Origin: Burkholderiales bacterium
GTDB lineage: Bacteria > Pseudomonadota > Gammaproteobacteria > Burkholderiales > Burkholderiaceae_F
Assembly (NCBI GenBank): GCA_020355165.1
Contig: CP070661.1
Coordinates: forward strand, 1,387,563-1,422,004
Reading direction: 5' to 3'
DNA length: 34,442 bases
The notes under the pieces are model-generated. The model was not told the origin of the DNA. It saw only the letters and a program-made list of their open reading frames with translations, and ran no database searches. The position numbers and the translations under genes are program-made. This document shows positions 1 to 7,336 of the stretch, piece after piece (within the stretch, counting starts at the first letter, position 1; the number at the start of each line of letters is the position of its first letter).

Positions 1-338
1 AGCAGACCGCGCCTGAGTGAACTGCGCCAGCGCGAGGCTGCGAGGAATCCGCTTACCCGACAAAGGCCGATTGGCGACCGCGCGACCAGGTCCCTTTTAA
101 CGCCGAAACGACGCTGGCCATCTGATCGCGCTCAACGTCTCATCTGATGAGACTTGCCCGCCAGGCGCCGCGCCTCGCCGAGATAGGCCGGCTGCGGAAT
201 GGCTCGGCGTCGCTCCTGAGCAAGGCGCTGTCGGTTGCGCCTGGCGAGCGGCAGGTCGCTCTTGTCGGCGGCCCGCTGCGTCCGTTTGGTGTCTTTCGCG
301 ACATGCCCGACGCAGGCGGAGCCGGTCGGGCGCGGGGA
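1..338. other. Gene-poor left edge
   Basis: No convincing gene is visible in this stretch. A frame open from base 1 to a TGA at 145-147 (48 codons, Arg-rich) and short minus-strand frames look like ordinary high-GC open frames, with no recognisable motif. The only structure I see is the short inverted repeat at 137-153. The stretch lies downstream of the AraC-type gene and could hold its 3' untranslated region. Confidence 0.5.
137..153. repeat. Perfect 7-bp inverted repeat
   Basis: GTCTCAT at 137-143 and ATGAGAC at 147-153 are exact reverse complements around a 3-nt centre. It is AT-richer than its surroundings. The loop is very short and no T-run follows on either strand, so a protein-binding site is as likely as a terminator. 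It lies about 190 bases past the stop of the AraC-type gene. Function unknown. Confidence 0.4.
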
Positions 339-1412
339 TCAGTGATCGTCGGCGTGGTCGCTCGCTTGCTCGCGCCATACGTGCGGCGCGAGTCCGGTCC
401 AGCGCCTGAAGGCGCGGCCGAAGGCGCTGGCCCCCGAGTAGCCGAGACTGCCGGCGATCCGGTCAATCGGAGCGTCCGAGTCGCGCAGCATCTGCCGGGC
501 GACCTCGCAGCGCACTTCTTCCAGCACCTGCCGGAAACTCGTGCCCTCGCTTCGCAATCGACGGTTCAGCGTGCGGCGATGCACTTCGAACGCCTTGGCG
601 ACGAAGTCCTCGGAAGCGTGTCCGGTGATGAGCAGGAAGCACAGCGCGCGCCGCGTCGCTGCAGCGATGCCGACCGGGCTGCTCTTGTGCAGCGCTGTCA
701 CCAGGGCCTCGAGCGAACTGCGCACCGCCGGGTCCGCCGTCGCTACCGGCCTTCGCAGCAGGGCTGACGGGAACACGACGGCGTGGCGCTCGGCGTCGAA
801 GATCATGGGGGCACCGAAAGCGCGCTTGTACGGCTCGAGGTTGGCCGGGCGGCGGATCGAAAGGAGCACCTCGCTGGCGCGCCACCCGGGGCCGCACAGC
901 CCTCGCATGATCTTGTTGGCAATGACCAGCGAAGCCACCTCTATCTGGTCGGCGGCGGGCGTTGCGCGCTCATAGACCGCGTAGCCGAGCATCGCGACCC
1001 CGTCCGTCACCTCGAGCGTCGGAACGCCACCGCGGTCGTGCAGGTGCAGGTGGTTCACGAGGCTGCCCAGGGCTGTGCCGACATCCGGTGAGTGCTGCAC
1101 CAGCAGGCCCACGACGCCAAGATCGGAGGGTTGCGATTTCTGTCCGAGCAGCACGCCGAAGTCATGGCATCCGGTTCGTGCGACGCAGTGCTCGACGAGC
1201 CGGCCGGCGGCCCTGAACTCGACGGTGTTCTCCGGATCGGCAAGAAGCGAGGGGTCGACACCGGCTTCGGCAATGACGTCGGCGGGATCGCATCCCAGTT
1301 CCCACAGGAGTTGCGGCAGGTGAACCAGGATGCTCACCCGCACGTGGCCATCGGGGACCGATGCGGGTGCGACCCGCCCGTGAGCGATGGACTTGGCTTG
1401 CGGACTTGTCAT
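339..1412 (-). CDS. AraC-family transcriptional regulator
   Basis: A 357-residue cytoplasmic DNA-binding regulator. The N-terminal part (about residues 30-215) resembles the arabinose-binding-type sensor domain of the OruR/ArgR-like AraC subgroup. The C-terminal 100 residues form the two helix-turn-helix AraC domain, with the conserved run around RRTLNRRLRSEG and the second-helix signature IDRIAGSLGYSGASAFGRAFRRWTG in shortened form (GYSGASAFGRAF). Length is typical for the subgroup. It is divergent to the DUF2092 gene across 261 bases, the classical layout for a regulator of the adjacent operon, so it may control the envelope/sulfatase genes; that is inference. The ATG at 1412 has no strong Shine-Dalgarno sequence, so the exact start is less certain than the family call. 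The ligand cannot be told from sequence. Confidence 0.92.
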   Translation of the reverse strand: MTSPQAKSIAHGRVAPASVPDGHVRVSILVHLPQLLWELGCDPADVIAEAGVDPSLLADPENTVEFRAAGRLVEHCVARTGCHDFGVLLGQKSQPSDLGVVGLLVQHSPDVGTALGSLVNHLHLHDRGGVPTLEVTDGVAMLGYAVYERATPAADQIEVASLVIANKIMRGLCGPGWRASEVLLSIRRPANLEPYKRAFGAPMIFDAERHAVVFPSALLRRPVATADPAVRSSLEALVTALHKSSPVGIAAATRRALCFLLITGHASEDFVAKAFEVHRRTLNRRLRSEGTSFRQVLEEVRCEVARQMLRDSDAPIDRIAGSLGYSGASAFGRAFRRWTGLAPHVWREQASDHADDH

Positions 1413-1590
1413 GGATCAAGCAGCAACCCGGCTGTGAAGGCCTGCTGTCGCAAAGTGTAGAGCGCGCGGTCGGCACCGAGCGCAGTATCCGTAAGCATTT
1501 GGCCGTGGTGTGCGTGCTGGGCGCCTCCCGAGGTTCAGCGAAGCCAACAGCGGACAGCGGGCGCTTCGGCGATCTGTAGGGTCGGCGCTT

Positions 1591-1623
1591 GGGTCTTGCC
1601 CACGTCGCGTGAACGTGGGACCC
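1591..1623. promoter_or_regulatory. Bulged inverted repeat upstream of the DUF2092 gene
   Basis: CCCACGT at 1599-1605 pairs exactly with ACGTGGG at 1613-1619 around a 7-nt centre. The flanks GGGT (1591-1594) and ACCC (1620-1623) extend the stem after a 4-nt bulge on the left arm. It lies in the divergent AraC/DUF2092 gap, ending 50 bases before the ATG at 1674. It could be an operator or a 5'-leader hairpin; no function is shown. Confidence 0.4.
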
Positions 1624-1673
1624 ATGGCGGTAAGCGCAGGGAGGCTTGATCGGAGTCGACGAAAGGGGGGCTC

Positions 1674-2444
1674 ATGAACCGCATCGGACAGCTCAAGGGA
1701 GCCGCGCTGGCGCTCGCGGCGGCTGCGCTTGTCTCAGCCGCGGCGCTGCCGCAGCCGCTTCTCGCTCAGCCGGCCGGAATCGACCCGGCGGCGACCAAGC
1801 TGCTCAAGGCGGCGACCGACTTCCTCGCCAGCCGGCAGCGGTTCAGCGTCGAGACGCGCAACTCGCTCGAGGTGGTGCTCGCCTCCGGCCAGAAGATCGA
1901 GTTCAACCACACGGCCCGGCAATCGGTGCAGCGGCCCAACAAGCTGCGCGCCGAGCGAACGGGCGACCTGGTCAACCAGGTCTTCTACTACGACGGCAAG
2001 TCGCTCACCCTGAGCAATCCGGGCGACAAGGTCTACGCCACCGTCGCCGCGCCGGGAACGCTGGAGGCGATGCTCGACTTCGCCCGCGAAACGCTCGACA
2101 TCGTCGCCCCGGCGGGCGACCTGGTCTATCGGGACGCCTACGAGATCCTGATGACCGACGTCAGCCAGGGCTTCGTGGTCGGCAAGGCCGTCATCGAGGG
2201 CGTTCGCTGCGAGCACCTCGCCTTCCGGGCCCCGCACGTCGACTGGCAGATCTGGATCCAGGAAGGCAAGCAGCCGCTGGTGCGCAAGCTGCTGATCACG
2301 ACGCGCGACCTGGCCAACGCGCCGCAGTTCTCGGTGGTGGCGACGAAATGGGATCTCCAGCCGCAGTTCAGCGACCGAACCTTCAGCTTCTCGCCGCCCG
2401 CTGGCGCGAAGAAGGTCGACTTCCTGCTGCTCGGCAAGCAATAG
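1674..2444 (+). CDS. DUF2092 family periplasmic protein
   Basis: A 256-residue exported protein. The first 30 residues are a signal peptide with a long Ala/Leu core ending near LLAQPA. The rest matches the DUF2092 pattern: predicted helix from AATKLLKAATDFLA, then alternating beta strands including VFYYDGKSLTL and a C-terminal strand containing FSFSPPAGAKKV. This resembles lipoprotein-carrier-like folds (LolA/LolB-like), which is a fold-level inference. The start is supported by a purine-rich ribosome site, GAAAGGGGGG, at 1661-1670. It is the first gene of the plus-strand run, 32 bases before the Gln-rich gene, and probably co-transcribed with it. Biochemical role unknown; the setting suggests work in the periplasm with the neighbouring envelope proteins. 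Confidence 0.85.
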   Translation: MNRIGQLKGAALALAAAALVSAAALPQPLLAQPAGIDPAATKLLKAATDFLASRQRFSVETRNSLEVVLASGQKIEFNHTARQSVQRPNKLRAERTGDLVNQVFYYDGKSLTLSNPGDKVYATVAAPGTLEAMLDFARETLDIVAPAGDLVYRDAYEILMTDVSQGFVVGKAVIEGVRCEHLAFRAPHVDWQIWIQEGKQPLVRKLLITTRDLANAPQFSVVATKWDLQPQFSDRTFSFSPPAGAKKVDFLLLGKQ

Positions 2445-2476
2445 CGGCAGCCCAGGCGCAATCGAAGGAGTTGGCG

Positions 2477-2950
2477 ATGAAGACCAGGACCGTACTGAAG
2501 GCAACGGCGCTCGGCCTGTCGCTGCCGGTGTTGATGCTGGCCGACCTGTCGCCGGACGCTCCGCCGGGGCTCAGCTTCACGCGCGATGCCGTCGCCATCA
2601 TTGGCCGTCCGTTTACGCCGATGTCTTATGCCGGCGTCGCCCGGCGCACGACGCGGCGGGTCGTTGCGGTGGAGGCGACGGCGACTACCTCGGCCGTCGC
2701 TCAGCAGCAGGCGGCGACGGCGCAGCAGCAGGCGGCCACGGCACAGCAGCAGCAGGCGGTGGCACAGCAGCAGGCAGCGACCGCGGCGAAGCAGGCCGGC
2801 GCGGCCGTCGGCACGGTGGTGCACGCACTGCCGTCGGGCTGCGCGGCGGCGCCCAAGGGCGGTGTCGAGTACTACAAGTGCGGCAACGTCTACTACCGCT
2901 CGGCGTTCCAGGGCAACAACCTGGTCTACGTGGTGGTGCAGCAGCCTTGA
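2477..2950 (+). CDS. Small exported protein with Gln-rich repeats (DUF6515-like C-terminus)
   Basis: A 157-residue protein. The start at 2477 is fixed by AAGGAG at 2465-2470; the open frame continues upstream but there overlaps the DUF2092 gene. The N-terminus has a basic stretch and a hydrophobic segment (about residues 7-22) that reads as a signal peptide or anchor. Residues 75-102 are four 7-residue repeats of the type AQQQAAT. The C-terminal 40 residues hold a compact motif, ALPSGC followed by YYKCGNVYYR and VYVVV, resembling the repeated surface/periplasmic DUF6515 module; Cys122 and Cys135 could form a disulfide. The repeat stretch may be helical and act as a spacer. Likely in one operon with the DUF2092 gene. 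Function unknown. Confidence 0.75.
   Translation: MKTRTVLKATALGLSLPVLMLADLSPDAPPGLSFTRDAVAIIGRPFTPMSYAGVARRTTRRVVAVEATATTSAVAQQQAATAQQQAATAQQQQAVAQQQAATAAKQAGAAVGTVVHALPSGCAAAPKGGVEYYKCGNVYYRSAFQGNNLVYVVVQQP
2699..2782 (+). repeat. Four tandem 21-bp coding repeats
   Basis: Four units of 21 bases, starting at 2699, 2720, 2741 and 2762, each built on GCN-CAG-CAG-CAG and encoding AQQQAAT-like heptads. The third unit has an extra CAG codon in place of an Ala codon (AQQQQAV) but keeps the 21-base length. Such a tract can change copy number by slippage without a frameshift. Confidence 0.8.
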
Positions 2951-2989
2951 CGATGACCGGGCCAACCCTTCGGGGCGGAGCGGGCCGAG

Positions 2990-3187
2990 ATGAAGGCGGC
3001 AGGGATCCGGCGCGCGGCGGCGCTGAACTCGAGTGCCGCGTTGAGCAGTCTGCCCAACGTGACGCAGGCGCGCGACCGCGGCGTCAACCAGCCCGGAGCA
3101 CCGGGCAATCCGAGGGCCGACCCGGGAATCAACCAGCCCGGCGCCGCGGCAAATATCGGCGGCGTCGTCCGGCGCACGGTGCGCTGA
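2990..3187 (+). CDS. Possible 65-residue repeat peptide, unknown function
   Basis: A short open frame beginning ATG at 2990, with GGAG about nine bases upstream. The product has no clear signal peptide. Residues 29-40 (DRGVNQPGAPGN) and 44-55 (DPGINQPGAAAN) are an imperfect 12-residue repeat 15 residues apart, with Asn, Gln, Pro and Gly conserved; that is unlike random high-GC translation and favours a real gene. It sits between the Gln-rich gene (40 bases upstream) and the barrel gene. I do not recognise a family. A non-coding leader is the alternative. Confidence 0.42.
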   Translation: MKAAGIRRAAALNSSAALSSLPNVTQARDRGVNQPGAPGNPRADPGINQPGAAANIGGVVRRTVR

Positions 3188-3275
3188 TGAGCTGTCTTGC
3201 AGTGCCGACGTGGCGGCTGCCGGAAAGGAAGCCCGGCGCCGCCGCCGTATGGATGGTCACGAAGGAGTAATCGAC

Positions 3276-4103
3276 ATGACGCGGATCGGACGAATCTTTC
3301 ATGGTGCGCTGGCGATTGGCGTCGGCCTGGCTGCAGTGTCGCCGCTGGCATCGCAGGCGCAGTCGGGGCCGGACGAATGGCAGTTCCGCGCCACCGTCTA
3401 CGGCTGGCTCCCCGGAGTCGAAGGCACCACCGAGTTTCCGAGCGGCGCCGGCGGCCCGTCGATCAGTGTCAAGGCGAAGGACCTGATCTCCGGCCTGAAG
3501 ATGACCTTCATGGGGTCCTTCCAGGCGCAGAGAGGCCAGTGGGGCGGCCTGGTGGACTGGTTCTACGCCGACGTCGGCGACACCAAGACCTCGACCCGTG
3601 ACCTGTCGATCGGCGGTGTGCCACTGCCGGGCACGGTCACCGCCGACCTGAGCCTCGACGTCAAGACCAGCCTCCTCACGCTGGCGGGCACGTACGCGCT
3701 TGTGCAGAAGCCCGAGTACAACATGAACGTCGTTTTCGGCGCGCGCATGCTGGGCCTGAAGCAGAGGCTGGATTACACGCTCAGCGGAGAGCTCGGCGGC
3801 ATCGCGCTGCCGGGACGCAGCGGCCGGGTAGAGGTCAGCCCGACCAACTGGGACGCGATCGTCGGCGCCAGCGGCCGCTACCGCTTCGGCGAGGGCCTGC
3901 GCTGGTTCACGCCGTACTACGTCGACATCGGCACCGGCAACTCGCGCTTCACCTGGCAGGTGATGCTCGGCCTCGGTTATTCGTTCGGCTGGGGCGACCT
4001 GGTGGCCGCCTGGCGCTACGCCGACTACGACTTCAAGTCGGGCGAGGCGGTGCAGTCGCTGACCCTGCAGGGCCCGGCGGTCGGCGTCTCGTTCAGGTTC
4101 TAG
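3276..4103 (+). CDS. Outer-membrane beta-barrel protein
   Basis: A 275-residue exported protein. The start at 3276 has GAAGGAG at 3261-3267; an in-frame ATG further upstream would add an Arg-rich stretch before the signal peptide and is unlikely. Residues 1-30 form a signal peptide ending near SQAQ. The mature part is a series of amphipathic strands with many aromatic girdle residues (WQFRATVYGWLPG, WGGLVDWFYADVG, FTPYYVDIGTG), and it ends in FRF, the terminal Phe signal recognised by the BAM machinery. It has the general layout of small (8-12 strand) outer-membrane proteins; substrate or pore function cannot be assigned. It lies 150 bases before the sulfatase gene on the same strand and may help bring sulfated substrates into the periplasm, which is inference. 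Confidence 0.8.
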   Translation: MTRIGRIFHGALAIGVGLAAVSPLASQAQSGPDEWQFRATVYGWLPGVEGTTEFPSGAGGPSISVKAKDLISGLKMTFMGSFQAQRGQWGGLVDWFYADVGDTKTSTRDLSIGGVPLPGTVTADLSLDVKTSLLTLAGTYALVQKPEYNMNVVFGARMLGLKQRLDYTLSGELGGIALPGRSGRVEVSPTNWDAIVGASGRYRFGEGLRWFTPYYVDIGTGNSRFTWQVMLGLGYSFGWGDLVAAWRYADYDFKSGEAVQSLTLQGPAVGVSFRF

Positions 4104-4253
4104 CGGTTCGAGAGGCGGCGCGGCACTGCGGGCCGGCCGGCGACTCGGCTCGGCAGCGTGCGGTCGACAAATGGTCTGGTAACACGCCCGGCGAGCGACT
4201 CCTGCGGAAGGACGCAGCGCGGGTTGAACGCCACGCAGCAAGGAGCATCAACG

Positions 4254-7217
4254 ATGATGAAACGACGTAACGCCATGTATTGCGCGCTGAGCCCGGCGCT
4301 GGCGACGCTGTGCGCCGGCGGCGTTTCGGCGCAGGCGATCGACCGCACCTCGCTGCCGATCCCCGATCCCAAGCGGCCGACGTACACGGAGCTCGACGCA
4401 CGCAACGCCAAGATGCCGCCGCACTTCGAGGTCAAGGCGCCGGCGGGCGCACCGAACGTGGTGATCGTGCTGATCGACGATCAGGGCTTCGGCGTCACCA
4501 GCACTTTCGGCGGACCGGTGCGCGCCCAGGTGCTCGAGCGGCTGGCGGCCAACGGCCTGCGCTACAACAACTTCCACACCACCGCGCTGTCCTCGCCCAC
4601 CCGCGCGGCGCTGAAGTCGGGCCGCAACCATCACACCGTCAACATGGGCTTCATCACCGAGATGGCGACCGGATTCCCGGGCGCCACCGGCCAGATCCCG
4701 GACACGACGGCGTCGTTGGCCGAGATCCTGCGCCTGAACGGCTACAGCACCGCGGCGTTCGGCAAGTGGCACGAGACGGCGTCGTGGGAGGCCGGGGTGT
4801 CCGGCCCCTTCTTCCGCTGGCCGATGCACCAGGGATTCGACAAGTTCTACGGCTTCATCGGCGGCGAGACCAACCAGTGGGCGCCGTACCTGTACGACGG
4901 CACCGCCCAGGTCGAACTGCCCGACGACCCGAACTACCACTTCATGACCGACATGACGGACAAGGCGGTGGCCTGGATCAAGTACCAGAAGGCGCTCACC
5001 CCGGACAGGCCGTCGTTCATCTACTTCGCTCCCGGCGCGACCCACGCCCCGCACCACGTGCCCGAGGAGTGGATCGCCCGCTGGAAGGGCCGCTTCGACA
5101 TGGGCTGGGACAGGCTGCGCGAGGAGACGCTCGCCCGGCAGATCCAGATGGGCATCGTGCCGCCCGGCACCAAGCTGGCGCAGAAGCCGGCGGCGATCAA
5201 GGACTGGGACAAGCTGTCGGCCGACGAGAAGCGGCTGTTCACCCACCAGGCCGAGGTCTTTGCCGCCTACGTCGAATACGCCGACCACGAGGTCGGCCGG
5301 ATGCTGAAGGCCTTCGACGACGTCGGCCAGCTGGACAACACGCTCGTCTTCTACATCGCCGGCGACAACGGCACCAGCGGCGAGGGCGGGATGAACGGCA
5401 TGTTCAACGAGTACACGTACTTCAACGGCGTGCACGAGAAGGTCGAGGACATGCTGAAGGTGCTCGACAAGTGGGGCGGCCCCGAGACCTACCCGCACAT
5501 GGCGGCCGGCTGGTCGGTCGGCTTCGACGCGCCGTTCGGCTGGATGAAGCAGGTGCCGTCCGACTTCGGCGGCACCCGCAACGGCATGGTCGTGCACTGG
5601 CCGAAGGGCATCAGGGCGAGGAACGAGCTGCGCACGCAGTTCAGCCACGTCATCGACGTCGCGCCGACGGTGCTGCAGGCGGCCGGCCTGCCGGAGCCGA
5701 AGACCGTCGACGGGGTGGCGCAGATCCCGATGGAAGGCACGAGCCTCGTCTACACGTTCGAGGACTACTGGGCCAAGCCGCGCCACAACACGCAGTACTT
5801 CGAGATCGCCGGCAACCGCGCCATCTATCACGACGGCTGGTTCGCGCGCACCATCCACCGGGCGCCGTGGGAGCCGAAGCCGCGCCGCCCGCTCGAAAAG
5901 GACATCTGGGAGCTGTACGACACGCGCTCGGACTTCAGCCTGGCCAACGATCTCGCGGCGGCCAACCCGCAGAAGCTGGCCGAGCTGCAGGCGATCTTCA
6001 TCAAGGAGGCCGAGAAGTACCACGTGCTGCCGATCGACGACCGCGTGTTCGAGCGGCTCGACGCGGCGCTGGTCGGCCGTCCCGACCTCATGCTCGGCCG
6101 CTCGTCGCTGACACTGGCCGAGGGTATGACGGGGATGATGGAAGCGGTGTTCATCAACGTGAAGAACCGCTCCAGCAGCATCACTGCCGAGATCGAGGTT
6201 CCGGCCAGCGGTGCCAACGGCACCGTGATCGCCCAGGGCGGCCGCTTCGGCGGCTGGTCGCTCTACGTCAAGGACGGCGTGCCGGCGTACGACTACAACT
6301 TCCTCGGGCTGCAGCGCACCTCGATCGCCTCGACCAAGAAGCTCGCCGCCGGCAAGTCGACCGTGCAGTTCAAGTTCGACTACGACGGCGGCGGGCCGGG
6401 CAAGGGCGGCAAGGGAACGCTGCTGGTCAACGGCGAGAAGGTCGCCGAAGGCAGGATCCCGCACACCCAGGCCGGCATCTTCTCGGCCGACGAGACGGCC
6501 GACGTCGGCATCGACCTCGGCACCCCGGTGGTCGAGGCGATCGGCTCAGAGGCGAAGTCGAAGTTCACCGGTCATATTCCGAAGTTGACGGTGGAAGTCA
6601 GCCTGCCGGCACACGCCGAGAAGGCCGCCGCCGCCGCGGCAGAGAAGGAGGCGAAGCGCAAGGTCGATGAAGTGCCGGCGGCGGCTATGCCCGCGTCGAT
6701 CGAGGCGGCAAGCTATGCGGCGTATCAACCCGGGGTCGCCGGCGGCGCGGTCGTCAGCACCGTCGAGATCAGCGCCACGGTGACGGCGATCGACCGGGCG
6801 AAGCGCGAGGCGACGCTGAAGGGGCCGGAGGGGCGGACGGTCACGGTCAAGGTCGGGCCCGAGGCGGTCAACTTCGACCAGGTGCAGGTCGGCGACACGG
6901 TGAACGTGGTGCTGATGCGCGAGCTGGTGGCCTTCGTCGCCGGCCCGGATGCCGCCGTGAAGGACGATGCGGCCACCGTGGCGGCGCGAGCGAAGAAGGG
7001 CGAGCGGCCGGCGGGAGTGATGGCCAGCACGGTGCAGCTGGTCGGCACGGTGGTCGCGATGGACCACTGGAAGCGCCAGGTGACGCTGCGCTTCGAGGAT
7101 GGCTCGATCGACACCTTCCCGGTGCGACCCGACGTGAACATGGAGGCGCACCGCGTGGGCGAGAAGGTCGTCTTCCAGGCGACCGAGACGGTCGCCGTCG
7201 ACGTCACCAAGCGCTGA
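4254..7217 (+). CDS. Exported Ser-type arylsulfatase with C-terminal repeats
   Basis: A 987-residue sulfatase that should hydrolyse sulfate esters in the periplasm. I chose ATG 4254 (a second ATG follows directly) because AAGGAG lies at 4240-4245 and a signal peptide ending near VSAQA follows. Visible catalytic features: metal-binding DD at residues 75-76, the formylglycine motif SSPTR at 113-117, Lys171 and His173 in FGKWHE, and DN at 371-372 in AGDNG. The formylglycine position is Ser113 (codon 4590-4592), not the usual Cys, so this is a Ser-type enzyme; such enzymes depend on radical-SAM maturases, and one is the next gene. The sulfatase core runs to about residue 560 and a concanavalin-like beta domain to about 790. 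After an Ala/Lys-rich linker come two similar about 60-residue beta repeats (835-895 and 925-987). Those repeats are not part of ordinary sulfatases. Natural substrate unknown. Confidence 0.95.
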   Translation: MMKRRNAMYCALSPALATLCAGGVSAQAIDRTSLPIPDPKRPTYTELDARNAKMPPHFEVKAPAGAPNVVIVLIDDQGFGVTSTFGGPVRAQVLERLAANGLRYNNFHTTALSSPTRAALKSGRNHHTVNMGFITEMATGFPGATGQIPDTTASLAEILRLNGYSTAAFGKWHETASWEAGVSGPFFRWPMHQGFDKFYGFIGGETNQWAPYLYDGTAQVELPDDPNYHFMTDMTDKAVAWIKYQKALTPDRPSFIYFAPGATHAPHHVPEEWIARWKGRFDMGWDRLREETLARQIQMGIVPPGTKLAQKPAAIKDWDKLSADEKRLFTHQAEVFAAYVEYADHEVGRMLKAFDDVGQLDNTLVFYIAGDNGTSGEGGMNGMFNEYTYFNGVHEKVEDMLKVLDKWGGPETYPHMAAGWSVGFDAPFGWMKQVPSDFGGTRNGMVVHWPKGIRARNELRTQFSHVIDVAPTVLQAAGLPEPKTVDGVAQIPMEGTSLVYTFEDYWAKPRHNTQYFEIAGNRAIYHDGWFARTIHRAPWEPKPRRPLEKDIWELYDTRSDFSLANDLAAANPQKLAELQAIFIKEAEKYHVLPIDDRVFERLDAALVGRPDLMLGRSSLTLAEGMTGMMEAVFINVKNRSSSITAEIEVPASGANGTVIAQGGRFGGWSLYVKDGVPAYDYNFLGLQRTSIASTKKLAAGKSTVQFKFDYDGGGPGKGGKGTLLVNGEKVAEGRIPHTQAGIFSADETADVGIDLGTPVVEAIGSEAKSKFTGHIPKLTVEVSLPAHAEKAAAAAAEKEAKRKVDEVPAAAMPASIEAASYAAYQPGVAGGAVVSTVEISATVTAIDRAKREATLKGPEGRTVTVKVGPEAVNFDQVQVGDTVNVVLMRELVAFVAGPDAAVKDDAATVAARAKKGERPAGVMASTVQLVGTVVAMDHWKRQVTLRFEDGSIDTFPVRPDVNMEAHRVGEKVVFQATETVAVDVTKR

Positions 7218-7336
7218 CACCGGGCGCGGCCCGCGGCTTTCGCGGAGCAGCGCTTCGGAGCCGCGACGCCGCGGCCGACTGCAGAAGCCGAACGTCCGGA
7301 TGGGATAGGCTGCCGACAGCGAGCGATGGGGAGCCG

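Noticed and set aside
1646-2476. Upstream extension of the Gln-rich protein frame across the DUF2092 gene
   Set aside because: It is an alternate frame of DUF2092; the ATG at 2477 has its own AAGGAG and a signal-like N-terminus.
4248-6464. Minus-strand open frame of 738 codons opposite the sulfatase gene
   Set aside because: It is the antisense of a strongly supported gene; composition is Arg/Val/Leu/Gly-rich without motifs, as expected in high-GC DNA.
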